A stretch of 17,203 nt of DNA, from contig JAQYWI010000120.1 in assembly GCA_030145015.1 (NCBI GenBank), positions 1-17,203 on the forward strand, written 5' to 3'. This document shows, piece by piece, positions 1 through 8,167 of the stretch. How positions within the stretch are numbered: position 1 is the stretch's first letter; every line of letters starts with the position of its first letter. The stretch comes from Desulfobacterales bacterium (GTDB taxonomy: Bacteria; Desulfobacterota; Desulfobacteria; Desulfobacterales; JAHEIW01). The notes below the pieces were generated by a model, which worked only from the letters and a program-made list of their open reading frames with translations, was not told the origin of the DNA and did no database searches. The translations under genes were made by a program, and so were the position numbers.

Positions 1-256
1 CAACGTTGAACGTCCAACGTCGAACGAAGGTTCGCCTGCGACTGATTGGGTTTTCCAAACCGGGTGCCTCGCACCCGGTTCCACCCGCAACGATTGGGGC
101 ACTTCGCACCCTGTCTTTTACCGCCTACGGCGGTAAAATCCAAGCCACCCGCTGTGCGGGTGGTCGTTGACTCAGTTTCCAACTTTAGAAAACTTGAAGC
201 GTGCAGCGACAACCTTTTTGAAAGTTGAACGTTGAAAGTTCGATGTTGGACGTTAA
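1..256. repeat. Palindrome-rich intergenic element with imperfect terminal inverted repeats
   Basis: No gene is supported here. The ends are inverted copies of each other: positions 7-25 pair with 238-256 at 17 of 19 bases. Inside lie three perfect hairpins, each with a three-base loop: 58-67 with 71-80 (10-bp stem), 116-125 with 129-138 (10 bp) and 145-152 with 156-163 (8 bp). A smaller stem, 21-25 with 30-34, sits near the left end. The element lies downstream of the corrinoid protein gene and could end its transcript, but no T-tract follows any stem. It looks like a non-coding palindromic repeat or a decayed mobile unit. The left boundary may extend beyond the window. Confidence 0.6.
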
Positions 257-288
257 TATTTTTAAGCCCCTTAACCTTTGAACCCGCC

Positions 289-924
289 TTACTTGCCCAA
301 AAGCTCAGCCATCATCCGGGGCGCTGAGCTGGCTTCCTCACACCAAAGGTCTGCACCGATTTGATCCGCCCATTCCTTGCCTGTGGGTGCCCCGCCGATA
401 ACCACTTTGTATTGGTCTCTGATGCCCTTGTCTTTTAAGAGTTCTATGATTTCCTTCTGTCCCGGCATGGTGGTGGTCATCAGCGATGACGCCCCGATGA
501 TATCGGCACCCATGGCCTCGGCCTCTTTGATAAAGGTGAGTGAATCCACGTCGTATCCCAGGTCTTTGACCTCGAATCCGTTGGTTTCAAGCATCAGCTT
601 CACGATATTTTTTCCGATTTCATGTAAATCGCCTTTGACGACACCGATGACAACCTTGCCTTTGGGGGCGCCCATTTCCCCATCCTCCATTATCTTGGGG
701 CGCAGAATATCGACTACCGCTTTTAAGGCCTCCCCGGCCAATATCAATTGGGGCAGAAATATTTCCAGACGCGCGAAAAGCTCTCCAAGCTTATTCATCG
801 TCTCTGTGAGCGCTGCAATCATCTCCAGAGGCTCTTTACCCTCGTCGAGAAGTTTGCGTGTTATGTTTTCAGCTTCACTGGTGTTGCCGGATTCTACAGC
901 CTGGCAAAGCGCTTTAAATGACAT
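289..924 (-). CDS. Corrinoid (B12-binding) methyltransferase protein, MttC/MtgC family
   Basis: This 211-residue cytoplasmic protein has the usual length for the methylamine/betaine corrinoid protein family. Residues 1-85 match the helical cap domain and residues about 90-211 the Rossmann-like B12-binding domain. The cobalt-ligand motif D-X-H-X-X-G is at residues 99-104 (GDLHEIGKN) with His101 as the predicted lower ligand. The SxL...T stretch at about 146-152 and GGAP at 178-181 line the cobamide tail pocket. In this family the bound Co(I) corrinoid accepts a methyl group from an MttB-type enzyme and hands it to a second methyltransferase. An AGGAGGTG ribosome site stands just before the ATG. 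The gene diverges from MttB homolog 1 and is the only corrinoid protein in the window, so it probably serves several MttB paralogs. The family call is firm; the substrate system is inferred. Confidence 0.95.
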   Translation of the reverse strand: MSFKALCQAVESGNTSEAENITRKLLDEGKEPLEMIAALTETMNKLGELFARLEIFLPQLILAGEALKAVVDILRPKIMEDGEMGAPKGKVVIGVVKGDLHEIGKNIVKLMLETNGFEVKDLGYDVDSLTFIKEAEAMGADIIGASSLMTTTMPGQKEIIELLKDKGIRDQYKVVIGGAPTGKEWADQIGADLWCEEASSAPRMMAELLGK

Positions 925-965
925 CGTTACACCTCCTAATTATTTACATCAGAATTTGTTTCATG

Positions 966-994
966 CTATTAATATATTCTAAATAAATCATCAA
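966..994 (-). promoter_or_regulatory. Candidate sigma70 promoter for the corrinoid protein gene
   Basis: Read on the minus strand, TTGATG (994-989) is followed after 17 bases by TAATAG (971-966), about 40 bases before the start codon. The surrounding sequence is AT-rich. The -35 is a fair match and the -10 a weak one. The call rests on spacing and position only. Confidence 0.35.
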
Positions 995-1120
995 TACATT
1001 AATACGTTGAGTGGCGCACTATATGGCGCTGCTTGAACAAAGGGATCCCCCGGGGGCGTGGTGCGCAATGGCGAAGCACGTTGAATTGTATGCCGCAAAG
1101 ATAGGGGAAAACGAATAAAT

Positions 1121-2590
1121 ATGCCCGCTGGATTTAAATCGCGATGTGTGCCGACGTACCATTTGTTGTCGGCGGAACAGATCAAAAAAATACACCATGC
1201 GACGCTGGAGCTTTTGGAGTCGGTGGGAGTACGCGTAATGCTGCCCGAGGCCGTGCACATGCTGGCGGATGCGGGCTGCCGGGTAAAAGCGGACAATCTG
1301 GTCAAAATCCCAAACGGGCTGGTGGAAGAGGCCATCTCGAGCGCGCCGTCTCGTATTATCTTATACAACCGGTTGGGCCAGGAGGCCATGCGTCTTGAGG
1401 ATCGCCGCGTTCATTTCGGGATGGGAACCGATTTAATCCAGACCTATGATTTGGATACGGGGGAACTCAGGGATTCGCGACTCACGGATGTGGCCAATGC
1501 GGCCCGTATCGCCGACGCGCTTGAAGATATCGATTTTATCGGCTCCTATGCGCTGCCGCATGACTCCCCTACCAATCTGATGTATCTGGATTCATTCAAA
1601 GCCGAGCTGGAAAACTCCGTCAAACCGATTTTCTTCACCGCTGCCGGACTGGACGACATCGCCCTGATGAATGAAATGGCCGCCGAAGTCGTCGGCGGTG
1701 CGGACGTTTTGCGGGAAAAACCGATCCAGATCCATTACGCTGAGCCGTTGACGCCCCTGACCCATACAACCGGGGCCGTTAAGAAACTGTTTTTCTGCGC
1801 CGACAACGGTGTCCCGGTCACCTACACCCCGGGCATGATGTCCGGCGCCAGTGCGCCGGTGACTCTGGCCGGCGCGATCACCGTAGGCAATGCCGAGGCG
1901 CTCAGCGGTCTGGTGATGCACCAGTTGAGGGCCAAAGGTGCACCCATCATATCGGGGTTCGGCATGTCCACGATCGATATGCGCACCTCCACCTGTGTTT
2001 ACGGCTGCCCGGAATATCGCCTGGCGCTCTCCGCATGCGCCGATTTATACCACTATTACGGATTGCCCATGTGGGGGACTGCAGGCGTCAGCGACGCCAA
2101 CTGCCTGGATCAACAGGCCGGTATGGAGTGGAGCATTTCCATCATGGCCGATGCATTGCACGGTGCCAATCTGGTGCACGACATCGCCTATCTGGGACAG
2201 GGCCTGATCGGGCATCCCGGCGGGCTGGTGATGTGTGCTGAAATCATCAGTTATGTCAAACGACTGATGCGCGGCTTTGAACTCGATGATACCCATATCG
2301 GCCTGGACGTGATTCGGCAGGTGGGCCCCGGAGGAGAATTCCTGTCGGCCGAGCAGACCATGAAATTTTTCAAACAAGAGCACTGGATCCCTAATCTATG
2401 CAACCGCGACAGCCTGGCAGACTGGACCCGGAAAGGGAAAAAGGACTGGGGCCGGATGGTCACCGACAAGGCCCGCGAGATCCTCAAAACCCATGAACCG
2501 GCCCCCTTGCACGCAGATGTGCGCAAGACGTTGGCAGAGATTCGTTCTAAGGCCGAGGCAATTTTGAAACATAAAGACTTTGAGGCCTGA
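1121..2590 (+). CDS. MttB superfamily methyltransferase without pyrrolysine (homolog 1)
   Basis: This 489-residue protein spans the normal length of the trimethylamine methyltransferase (MttB) superfamily. It carries the family hallmarks: GVSDAN at residues 322-327 followed by D-X-Q-A, and GPGGEFL at 402-408 near the C-terminal cap. True MttB reads an internal amber codon as pyrrolysine. Here the frame has no internal TAG, so this is one of the pyrrolysine-free homologs, the group that includes glycine betaine methyltransferase MtgB and the proline betaine and carnitine enzymes MtpB and MtcB. The expected reaction is transfer of an N-methyl group to a Co(I) corrinoid protein. The start is the only plausible ATG, though the upstream AGGGG is distant and weak. 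The gene diverges from the corrinoid protein gene and is followed by a UroD-type methyltransferase. The substrate is unknown. Confidence 0.93.
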   Translation: MPAGFKSRCVPTYHLLSAEQIKKIHHATLELLESVGVRVMLPEAVHMLADAGCRVKADNLVKIPNGLVEEAISSAPSRIILYNRLGQEAMRLEDRRVHFGMGTDLIQTYDLDTGELRDSRLTDVANAARIADALEDIDFIGSYALPHDSPTNLMYLDSFKAELENSVKPIFFTAAGLDDIALMNEMAAEVVGGADVLREKPIQIHYAEPLTPLTHTTGAVKKLFFCADNGVPVTYTPGMMSGASAPVTLAGAITVGNAEALSGLVMHQLRAKGAPIISGFGMSTIDMRTSTCVYGCPEYRLALSACADLYHYYGLPMWGTAGVSDANCLDQQAGMEWSISIMADALHGANLVHDIAYLGQGLIGHPGGLVMCAEIISYVKRLMRGFELDDTHIGLDVIRQVGPGGEFLSAEQTMKFFKQEHWIPNLCNRDSLADWTRKGKKDWGRMVTDKAREILKTHEPAPLHADVRKTLAEIRSKAEAILKHKDFEA

Positions 2591-2596
2591 AGTCTT

Positions 2597-2861
2597 TAGA
2601 AGTGGTATCAAAACCCCATCTCCCCGCTAAATGAAGCGGGATTTCGCATCAAATTGAAAGAATATTTAAGGAGCTCAAAAGGCTCCAATGGCTGCGCTGC
2701 CCCGCAAGCGGGACGCCTTGATGCACACCTTAATCTGTTTAGATCAGACATGTAATCCCGCTTCAGCGGGGCTTTGATGCACACATTAATTTCTTAAAAT
2801 CAAGACGTGCAATCCCGCATTGAAGCGGGGAACCTGATCTGAGGTTTTGAAACCACTTCTA
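2597..2861. mobile_element. MITE-like element with 19-bp terminal inverted repeats and flanking TA
   Basis: The 19 bases at 2597-2615 (TAGAAGTGGTATCAAAACC) match the inverse of 2843-2861 at 18 of 19 positions, and both ends carry TA outermost, as expected for a TA target duplication. The 265-bp interior has no credible coding frame. It holds several hairpins with a shared CCCGC/GCGGG stem (2622-2641, 2700-2713, 2758-2772, 2814-2830) and a GGAGC/GCTCC stem (2670-2686). It also has a degenerate tandem duplication, 2718-2771 and 2774-2830, whose copies both begin TTGATGCACAC and end AGCGGGG. This fits a non-autonomous element of the kind moved by IS630/Tc1-mariner transposases, or a large structured intergenic repeat. 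It fills the gap between MttB homolog 1 and the UroD-family gene. Confidence 0.6.
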
Positions 2862-2918
2862 GAGGGTATAGCCGCATGTCTGATTTTTCTTATAATTTTT
2901 CGGAGGGATAAGATCTAA

Positions 2919-3932
2919 ATGAATGCCAGAGAACGTGTCATGTGCGTGCTGAACCATCAAAAGCCGGACCGGATGCCCTGTTTCGGGGCCAATTCAACCG
3001 TTACCTATAGGCAAATGGAAAAAGTACAGGCTTTCTGGCCGGAAGGCCATGAAAAGGGTGAGGTTATGGCCAAACAGGCCCTGGCCGCTCATAGCGTGTT
3101 GGGCTTTGATGCGGTCCGGGTGCCATTTTCCCAGACTTTTGAGGCCGAGGCGTTAGGCTGTAAAATAAAGTCCGGACTTGCGGCGGAAGGTATCGAAGGC
3201 ATTCCGGGCATCGACCATCCACCACCGTATAAACTGGACGATTCCATCGACTTTCCGGATGATTTTCTATCCCGGGGTAAAATTCCGGAATTACTCAAAG
3301 CGGTCCGAATCCTCAAAAAAGAGCTGGGTGACGAAGTGCCCGTGGTGGGGGGGATCATCGGCCCGTTTACCATTGCGGCCGCTCTGCTCGACATGGTGCC
3401 GCTTTTAAAAGCAAGTCTCCAGGCGCCTGAGAAAATGCGACCGTTTCTGGAAGTAGCTGAAAAGGCAGGAACCGCGCTGGCCCTGGCGCTTATCGATGCG
3501 GGCGCAGATATCATCTGCTGTGAAGATATGACCGCATCGCCCATGATGGTTTCGCCCCATACTTACAAGGACTATGAATTGGCGTATCAACAGAAGCAAT
3601 TCAAGGCGATATCGGTCCCCAAGATTTTACATATCTGCGGCAATGTGGATAAAATTGTGGCGTGGATGGGCCAGACCGGAGCCGATGTTCTTAGCCTGGA
3701 GCCTAAAGCCAGCGGCAAACTTGCCCGCGAGAAATGTGGCCCCGACATCATTTTAATGGGGGGTGTCGATACCGCTGAAACGCTCTTTTTAAAGGATGCC
3801 GGTACCGTCATCCAGGAATGCGAAAAAACCATCGCCGACGGTATCCGCATTCTGGCGCCGGGCTGCACGGTAGCCCCCGAAACGCCCCTGGAAAATCTTC
3901 TGGCAATGGTGGAAGTGGCGGAAAAGCATTAA
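2919..3932 (+). CDS. UroD-family (MtaA/MtbA/CmuA-like) cobamide methyltransferase
   Basis: This 337-residue soluble protein has the uroporphyrinogen-decarboxylase TIM-barrel fold in its methyltransferase form. It starts with the typical N-terminus (MNARERVMCVLNHQKPDRMP). The zinc site of methylcobamide:thiol methyltransferases is intact: His238 and Cys240 in the HICGN motif plus Cys316 in APGCTVAPETP. True UroD enzymes lack this triad. In methanogens MtaA and MtbA use it to transfer methyl from the corrinoid protein to coenzyme M; in CmuA the same domain loads a corrinoid from chloromethane. A GGAGGG ribosome site at 2902-2907 fixes the start. The gene follows MttB homolog 1 on the same strand, separated by the MITE-like element. 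The family is clear, but the methyl acceptor, or even the direction, cannot be read from sequence. Confidence 0.9.
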   Translation: MNARERVMCVLNHQKPDRMPCFGANSTVTYRQMEKVQAFWPEGHEKGEVMAKQALAAHSVLGFDAVRVPFSQTFEAEALGCKIKSGLAAEGIEGIPGIDHPPPYKLDDSIDFPDDFLSRGKIPELLKAVRILKKELGDEVPVVGGIIGPFTIAAALLDMVPLLKASLQAPEKMRPFLEVAEKAGTALALALIDAGADIICCEDMTASPMMVSPHTYKDYELAYQQKQFKAISVPKILHICGNVDKIVAWMGQTGADVLSLEPKASGKLAREKCGPDIILMGGVDTAETLFLKDAGTVIQECEKTIADGIRILAPGCTVAPETPLENLLAMVEVAEKH

Positions 3933-4058
3933 GCAAACCGTATTCTTAAAATAAAAAAAACAATAACCAAAATACTTATACCGCACTTCCGCATTTTAGA
4001 GCATTATTATGGAAAGCGATATAATTAGATGGGACAATGCGAGACATGCGTTCGAATT

Positions 4059-5378
4059 TTAGCGCGGTTGTTGTTTGCGAGAAAGTAAAAATGACGCTTT
4101 CCATTTTACGGGATCTTTAAGCAGAAGCGCGCTGCCCGCTGAACACAGCGCGAAAAAAGTGCTTACAATTATGGGAATCGTGTAACTTTGCTTAAGATCA
4201 AACATGTATCCGGCCAGTGTCGGGCCGCAAAGATTGCCCACGGCAACGCTTGTGTAAAGCGCCCCAATAATGCCGCTCATATTCGGGCCACTAAAATAAT
4301 CTGCCGTTAATGCAGGCATGAGCGCAACAAATCCGCCGTAGCAGGTTCCGAAGAGTAATGTGAACACCGCAAGCTCCCAAACACTGTCGGCCAACAGCCA
4401 CCACGAGAACATCGCGGCGAACCCGGCGTACATACCGATTAGCGATTGACGTCGACCGAGCCTGTCGGCGATGCCGCCAACCAGAAAACGTCCCACCGTA
4501 CTTCCAACACCTATCAAGCTGAACAGCATGACTCCAGTCGCCGTCGGCAGGCCGAGATCATTTGAGAACGGTACCATATGTACGAATGGGATAAACAGTC
4601 CTAATGAGGTGCAAAAGGTACCGAAATAAAGAAGCCAAAAAGGCCTTGCTTGCAGTGCATCCCTCACGCTTATCCCTTGACTGCTTATGGCCGCACCTGC
4701 GGCAGGAGATTCTTTTATGGTGATGATCGGATCTGCTTTGATTGAGTCCCCATCCGGGTGCAAACCGAGCTTCTCCGGTGACTCGACGATTAAAAGTGCC
4801 GCGATTATGCCAAGGGCAAAAACGAACAAACTCATCACCAGATAAGCAGTGCGCCAATCGCTCCAGTGGATGAGCACTGCTGAAGCCGCCGGCATGCATA
4901 AGGTGCCGAGGCCGATCCCCGTTACGGCTATTCCAGTGGCGAGACCCCGCTTTTGAACAAACCAGCGCTGTACCACACCCACCGCAGGAACATAGACAAA
5001 GCCGACACCAATTCCGATGCCGAGGCCATAAATTGCATATATTTGCTGCACCGTCGCGGCGCGACTCGCGACCAACAGAGCCGTTCCGATGACAAGGACA
5101 CCAAATGTTATAACCCATTTAGAGCCGATACGGTCAGCTATTTGCCCGCTGACAGCGCCAAGACAAAAATAGATAAATCCGGCAATTGCAAAAATAAGTG
5201 ACGTAGAGCTGCGAGTCGTTTGGAATTCAACCTGAAGCGATTTGAAAAACGTTGTAAACGAGTAGACGCTGCCGAATGCAATAAATAAAATAACGCATAC
5301 ACAGGCGACGACAATCCAGCCATAAAAAATAGCCCGTGATTCACGTATAAGCTGCGATACCGATTGGGTTATAGTCAT
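4059..5378 (-). CDS. MFS transporter, oxalate/formate antiporter or monocarboxylate type
   Basis: This 439-residue inner-membrane protein has about twelve hydrophobic segments in two halves separated by a hydrophilic loop near residues 205-235. The first segment begins FYGWIVV, typical of the OFA/monocarboxylate branch. MFS motif A occurs in the loop after TM2 (GQIADRIGSK) and again in the second half (GGIADRLGRR). GVVQRWFVQKRGLATGIAVTG matches the TM4-TM5 region of this branch. Family members move small organic acids with a counter-ion. It is the second gene of a minus-strand pair, 38 bases after the DMT transporter gene, so the two are probably co-transcribed. The substrate is unknown. A role in moving products or substrates of the neighbouring methyl-amine genes is possible but unsupported. 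Confidence 0.88.
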   Translation of the reverse strand: MTITQSVSQLIRESRAIFYGWIVVACVCVILFIAFGSVYSFTTFFKSLQVEFQTTRSSTSLIFAIAGFIYFCLGAVSGQIADRIGSKWVITFGVLVIGTALLVASRAATVQQIYAIYGLGIGIGVGFVYVPAVGVVQRWFVQKRGLATGIAVTGIGLGTLCMPAASAVLIHWSDWRTAYLVMSLFVFALGIIAALLIVESPEKLGLHPDGDSIKADPIITIKESPAAGAAISSQGISVRDALQARPFWLLYFGTFCTSLGLFIPFVHMVPFSNDLGLPTATGVMLFSLIGVGSTVGRFLVGGIADRLGRRQSLIGMYAGFAAMFSWWLLADSVWELAVFTLLFGTCYGGFVALMPALTADYFSGPNMSGIIGALYTSVAVGNLCGPTLAGYMFDLKQSYTIPIIVSTFFALCSAGSALLLKDPVKWKASFLLSRKQQPR

Positions 5379-5416
5379 TCAATTCCCTACTTATCATTTT
5401 CCTTGCTTTTGTTTGA

Positions 5417-6328
5417 TTATCTTTTTTTAGAGCTGCCCGTAATCAGGATTATTCCCAGAATAACGAATGCGGCACCGATCAATTGGATGGAGGCAAGTCG
5501 CTCTCCCAGCAATATAGCTGCCAGAGTGATGGTTAAAATCGGTTCGACGTTCAGCAGCATGGAAGTTTTGACCGGTCCGATGATTTCAAGACCGGTAAAC
5601 AATGTTATATAACCGGTGGCAAGCGCTAAGCTCGAAACACACAGCTTCGACAACGCCGAATAAGATATTATACTCGTCGGACCGCCTGTGAAAAATAGAA
5701 ATGCAGAAAAAAACACCGTACCCGCAGCAAGACAGTGGAAGTTAACCGCCTGGGGATCAGCGCTTCGCATCGAGAGGCTGCTGACAATAACAAATGTAGT
5801 GCATCCTAAGGACGATAGGAAACCAAGGGCAACTCCCTGCCAGTTAAGGCTTGTCAAAGAATGAATTTCCAGGGCCAGCCCAAGCCCGATAAAGGCAATA
5901 ATGATCGCAATCAAACGGATGGCAGTGATGGATTCATTTTCAGTAAATCTGGCAATCACGGCAACAAGAACCGGGAAAGTGTAAAAAAGCAAAACAGCCA
6001 AACTAACCGGGATATATTGAGTGGCGCCTAAATAACCAAACCCCATCATGAAAACCGAAATACCGAGAGCAAGGCTTGTATAGCGCTCCCGGGGCGGTAA
6101 TCCTAATTTTTTGCCGCGAATCTTTTGAAAAAGCAACAATAGCACGATCGTTGCTAAATAACGCACTGCGTTGTTGGTATGCACATCGATTCCATCCTTA
6201 TAAGCCATATTTGCGAATAACATGGCGATTGTAAAACCAAGTGCAGACAGCAAAAGCAACCCGACACCAATCCATGATCTTGTGTTTGCGAGCGCCAACT
6301 CAGATTGATTTACAGGATTTTGCTTCAT
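5417..6328 (-). CDS. DMT superfamily (EamA/RhaT-type) transporter
   Basis: This 303-residue integral membrane protein has about ten predicted transmembrane helices arranged as two EamA repeats, roughly residues 18-150 and 165-297. The closing stretch of the second repeat (NVEPILTITLAAILLGERL followed by IGAAFVILGIILI) is diagnostic: the P-I/V...LGE motif is shared across EamA proteins. The C-terminus is short and basic (SSKKR), as expected for a cytoplasmic tail. Members mostly export metabolites or amino acids, and a few import. It is first in a probable two-gene operon with the MFS gene. Its upstream region contains a 13-bp direct repeat that could bind a regulator. No strong ribosome site is visible. 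The substrate cannot be inferred. Confidence 0.88.
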   Translation of the reverse strand: MKQNPVNQSELALANTRSWIGVGLLLLSALGFTIAMLFANMAYKDGIDVHTNNAVRYLATIVLLLLFQKIRGKKLGLPPRERYTSLALGISVFMMGFGYLGATQYIPVSLAVLLFYTFPVLVAVIARFTENESITAIRLIAIIIAFIGLGLALEIHSLTSLNWQGVALGFLSSLGCTTFVIVSSLSMRSADPQAVNFHCLAAGTVFFSAFLFFTGGPTSIISYSALSKLCVSSLALATGYITLFTGLEIIGPVKTSMLLNVEPILTITLAAILLGERLASIQLIGAAFVILGIILITGSSKKR

Positions 6329-6406
6329 GGGCGTATCTTACTACCTGAATCTTGAATGAAAATTAATCCTAATGACGGCAAGTTAATCAGACCGGCATCA
6401 TATAAT

Positions 6407-6438
6407 AAATTACCGATCACGTATAAAATTACCGATCA
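6407..6438. promoter_or_regulatory. Two 13-bp direct repeats upstream of the DMT-MFS operon
   Basis: AAATTACCGATCA occurs exactly at 6407-6419 and again at 6426-6438, a 19-base period. On the minus strand they read TGATCGGTAATTT and lie just upstream of AT-rich -10-like sequences (TATTAT and TATGAT around 6397-6407) that lack a good -35. This is the geometry expected of an activator-dependent promoter for the leftward transporter operon. The rest of the 6329-6498 gap shows nothing else recognisable. Confidence 0.45.
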
Positions 6439-6498
6439 AAAGTAAAGGATGACTATCGTTTTGTCCCAATAATTTTCACTTTTCTATATAACGGGAAA

Positions 6499-6810
6499 TT
6501 GAATTCCAGGAAGAAATATACCCCTGCTGAACAATTGAACAGATATTACTTGCTTAATGGTTGGAATGTTTTTATATCCAACAGAAGAATTGTAAGTGTG
6601 TTTATTGTATTGACTAAAGCGGGGAGAAACCTGCCAAAACCGTCAAAATGTATCGCCATGTTCATCGTCGATGCCGATAAGCCCGGGGTTTCGAATGGCA
6701 AAACTGAAGAGTTGATGGGGCGTCACTGCTCGCCGCTCGATGAAATAATCTTCGAAGAAACCAGGGTTCCGGAGGAAAACCTGCCGCTAAAGGATGCCAA
6801 CATAAATTGA
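6499..6810 (+). pseudogene. Acyl-CoA dehydrogenase remnant (middle-domain fragment)
   Basis: The reading frame encodes about 103 residues resembling only the central beta-barrel domain of acyl-CoA dehydrogenases. The run YLLNGWNVFISN, then FIVDADKPG, then [20 protein letters not shown] and RVPEENL follow the family order. Complete enzymes are about 380 residues. Here the N-terminal helical domain is absent, since the frame is open only from 6472, and the protein stops right after the RVPEENL motif, before the C-terminal domain that holds the catalytic base. A functional dehydrogenase is therefore excluded. The only upstream start is TTG at 6499. The stop codon overlaps the hutI start, so translation of the remnant may now feed hutI. 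It is best read as a deletion relic, possibly expressed as a leader peptide. Confidence 0.75.
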
Positions 6811-8081
6811 ATCCTGCCAAAAATCAGCTTCCCGATAAAATCGACTCACTCTGGGTCAATCTCCACCTGGCCACAATGACCCAAACCGGTCCATACGGCA
6901 TGGTAGAAGACGGCGCTTTGGCCCTCTGCGAGGGGAAGATTGCCTGGATCGGGAAAAGAAACGAACTGCCGGCCGATCTGAAATCCAGAGCCGCCAAAGT
7001 TTATGACGGTGAAGGCAGATGGGTTACCCCCGGCCTTGTGGATTGCCATACTCACCTCGTCTATGGGGGCAGCCGTGCGCGTGAGTTTGAACTGCGCCTT
7101 GAGGGAGCGACCTATGAAGAAATTGCCCGCCAGGGTGGCGGCATCAGATCAACGGTCAGCGCCACCCGTGCGGCGGATGCGGAATCACTGCTTAATCAAA
7201 GCGTTCCCCGGCTGACCGCTCTTTTGGCCGAAGGGGTCACCACTGTGGAAATAAAATCCGGCTACGGGCTGGATCTGGAGACCGAAATCCGTATGTTGCG
7301 CGTGGCCCGCACACTGGGCCAAAAATATCCGGTAACGGTTGTGCCCACCTATCTGGGCGCTCATGCCCTGCCTCCTGAATATGAAGGCAAAAGCGATCAA
7401 TACATCGACTTCGTCTGCAATGAGGTCATGCCGCAGGTCGCCGCTCAAAACCTGGCCGTAGCGGTCGATGCTTTTTGTGAGGGCATTGGATTCACTCCTG
7501 CGCAAACCGACCGTATATTCAAGACAGCCAAAAAATTGGGTCTGGCGGTCAAACTGCACGCCGAACAATTATCCGACCTGGGCGGCACCTCACTGGCTGC
7601 CGGGTACGGCGCGCTTTCAGCTGACCACCTCGAACATGTCTCCGAAGAGGGGGTAAAGGCCATGGCTGAAAGCGGCACCGTGGCGGTTTTGCTCCCCGGC
7701 GCCTTTTACTTCCTGCGGGAAACAAAAGTGCCGCCCATCGATCTTCTGCGCCGCCATGCAGTTCCCATTGCGCTGGCCACCGACTGCAATCCCGGCAGCA
7801 GCCCCGCCGTTTCGCTGCTGCTGATGCTCAACATGGCCTGTACGCTCTTCAAACTGACGCCGGAAGAAGCTCTGGCAGGTGTTACCCGCAACGGCGCCCG
7901 GGCCCTCGGACTGCAGGATCGCATCGGGACCCTTGAACCGGGGAAGGACGCGGATTTTGTGGTCTGGGATATTGCCGAACCCGCAGAGCTCGCCTACCGC
8001 ATCGGCGCAAATCCCTTGAAAAATGTGGTCAGACAGGGCAATCTAATCAGGACCAGGCAGCCCAACACCTTGTCGAAGTGA
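6807..8081 (+). CDS. hutI: Imidazolonepropionase
   Basis: HutI hydrolyses 4-imidazolone-5-propanoate to N-formimino-L-glutamate, the third step of histidine breakdown, in the cytoplasm. The 424-residue protein matches the amidohydrolase family member at full length. The metal-binding HTH is at residues 81-83, the family stretch [20 protein letters not shown] follows at about 94-113, and IKSGYGL is at 149-155. Further ligands and active-site residues are His251 and Glu254 in [12 protein letters not shown], His274 in SADHLEH, and Asp326 in [12 protein letters not shown]. The start is TTG at 6807, because the family's N-terminal strand ([12 protein letters not shown]) begins before any ATG; AAAGGA at 6789-6794 can serve it. 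The start overlaps the stop of the upstream dehydrogenase remnant. No hutH, hutU or formiminotransferase gene is nearby, so histidine use would need genes elsewhere. Confidence 0.95.
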   Translation: MNPAKNQLPDKIDSLWVNLHLATMTQTGPYGMVEDGALALCEGKIAWIGKRNELPADLKSRAAKVYDGEGRWVTPGLVDCHTHLVYGGSRAREFELRLEGATYEEIARQGGGIRSTVSATRAADAESLLNQSVPRLTALLAEGVTTVEIKSGYGLDLETEIRMLRVARTLGQKYPVTVVPTYLGAHALPPEYEGKSDQYIDFVCNEVMPQVAAQNLAVAVDAFCEGIGFTPAQTDRIFKTAKKLGLAVKLHAEQLSDLGGTSLAAGYGALSADHLEHVSEEGVKAMAESGTVAVLLPGAFYFLRETKVPPIDLLRRHAVPIALATDCNPGSSPAVSLLLMLNMACTLFKLTPEEALAGVTRNGARALGLQDRIGTLEPGKDADFVVWDIAEPAELAYRIGANPLKNVVRQGNLIRTRQPNTLSK

Positions 8082-8167
8082 TGGGTTACGCCTTAATCTG
8101 AAAGTGCAAATATGGCTGATCGATCTTCGATTGGCATAGGCAATCCAATTCTAATCAACTCTAAGAC

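Noticed and set aside
46..228. Open frame of 60 codons over the left-edge hairpins
   Set aside because: It is composed of palindromic repeat sequence with no ribosome site.
377..982. Open frame of 201 codons on the plus strand
   Set aside because: It is antisense to the corrinoid protein gene and extends into its promoter; it has no recognisable domain.
2718..2830. Spaced repeats resembling a short CRISPR array
   Set aside because: There are only two degenerate copies whose internal sequence is also similar, inside an element with terminal inverted repeats; no cas genes are present.
2891..2896. Perfect TATAAT before the UroD-type gene
   Set aside because: Its transcription start would fall within the ribosome site at 2902-2907, and there is no -35 at the right distance.
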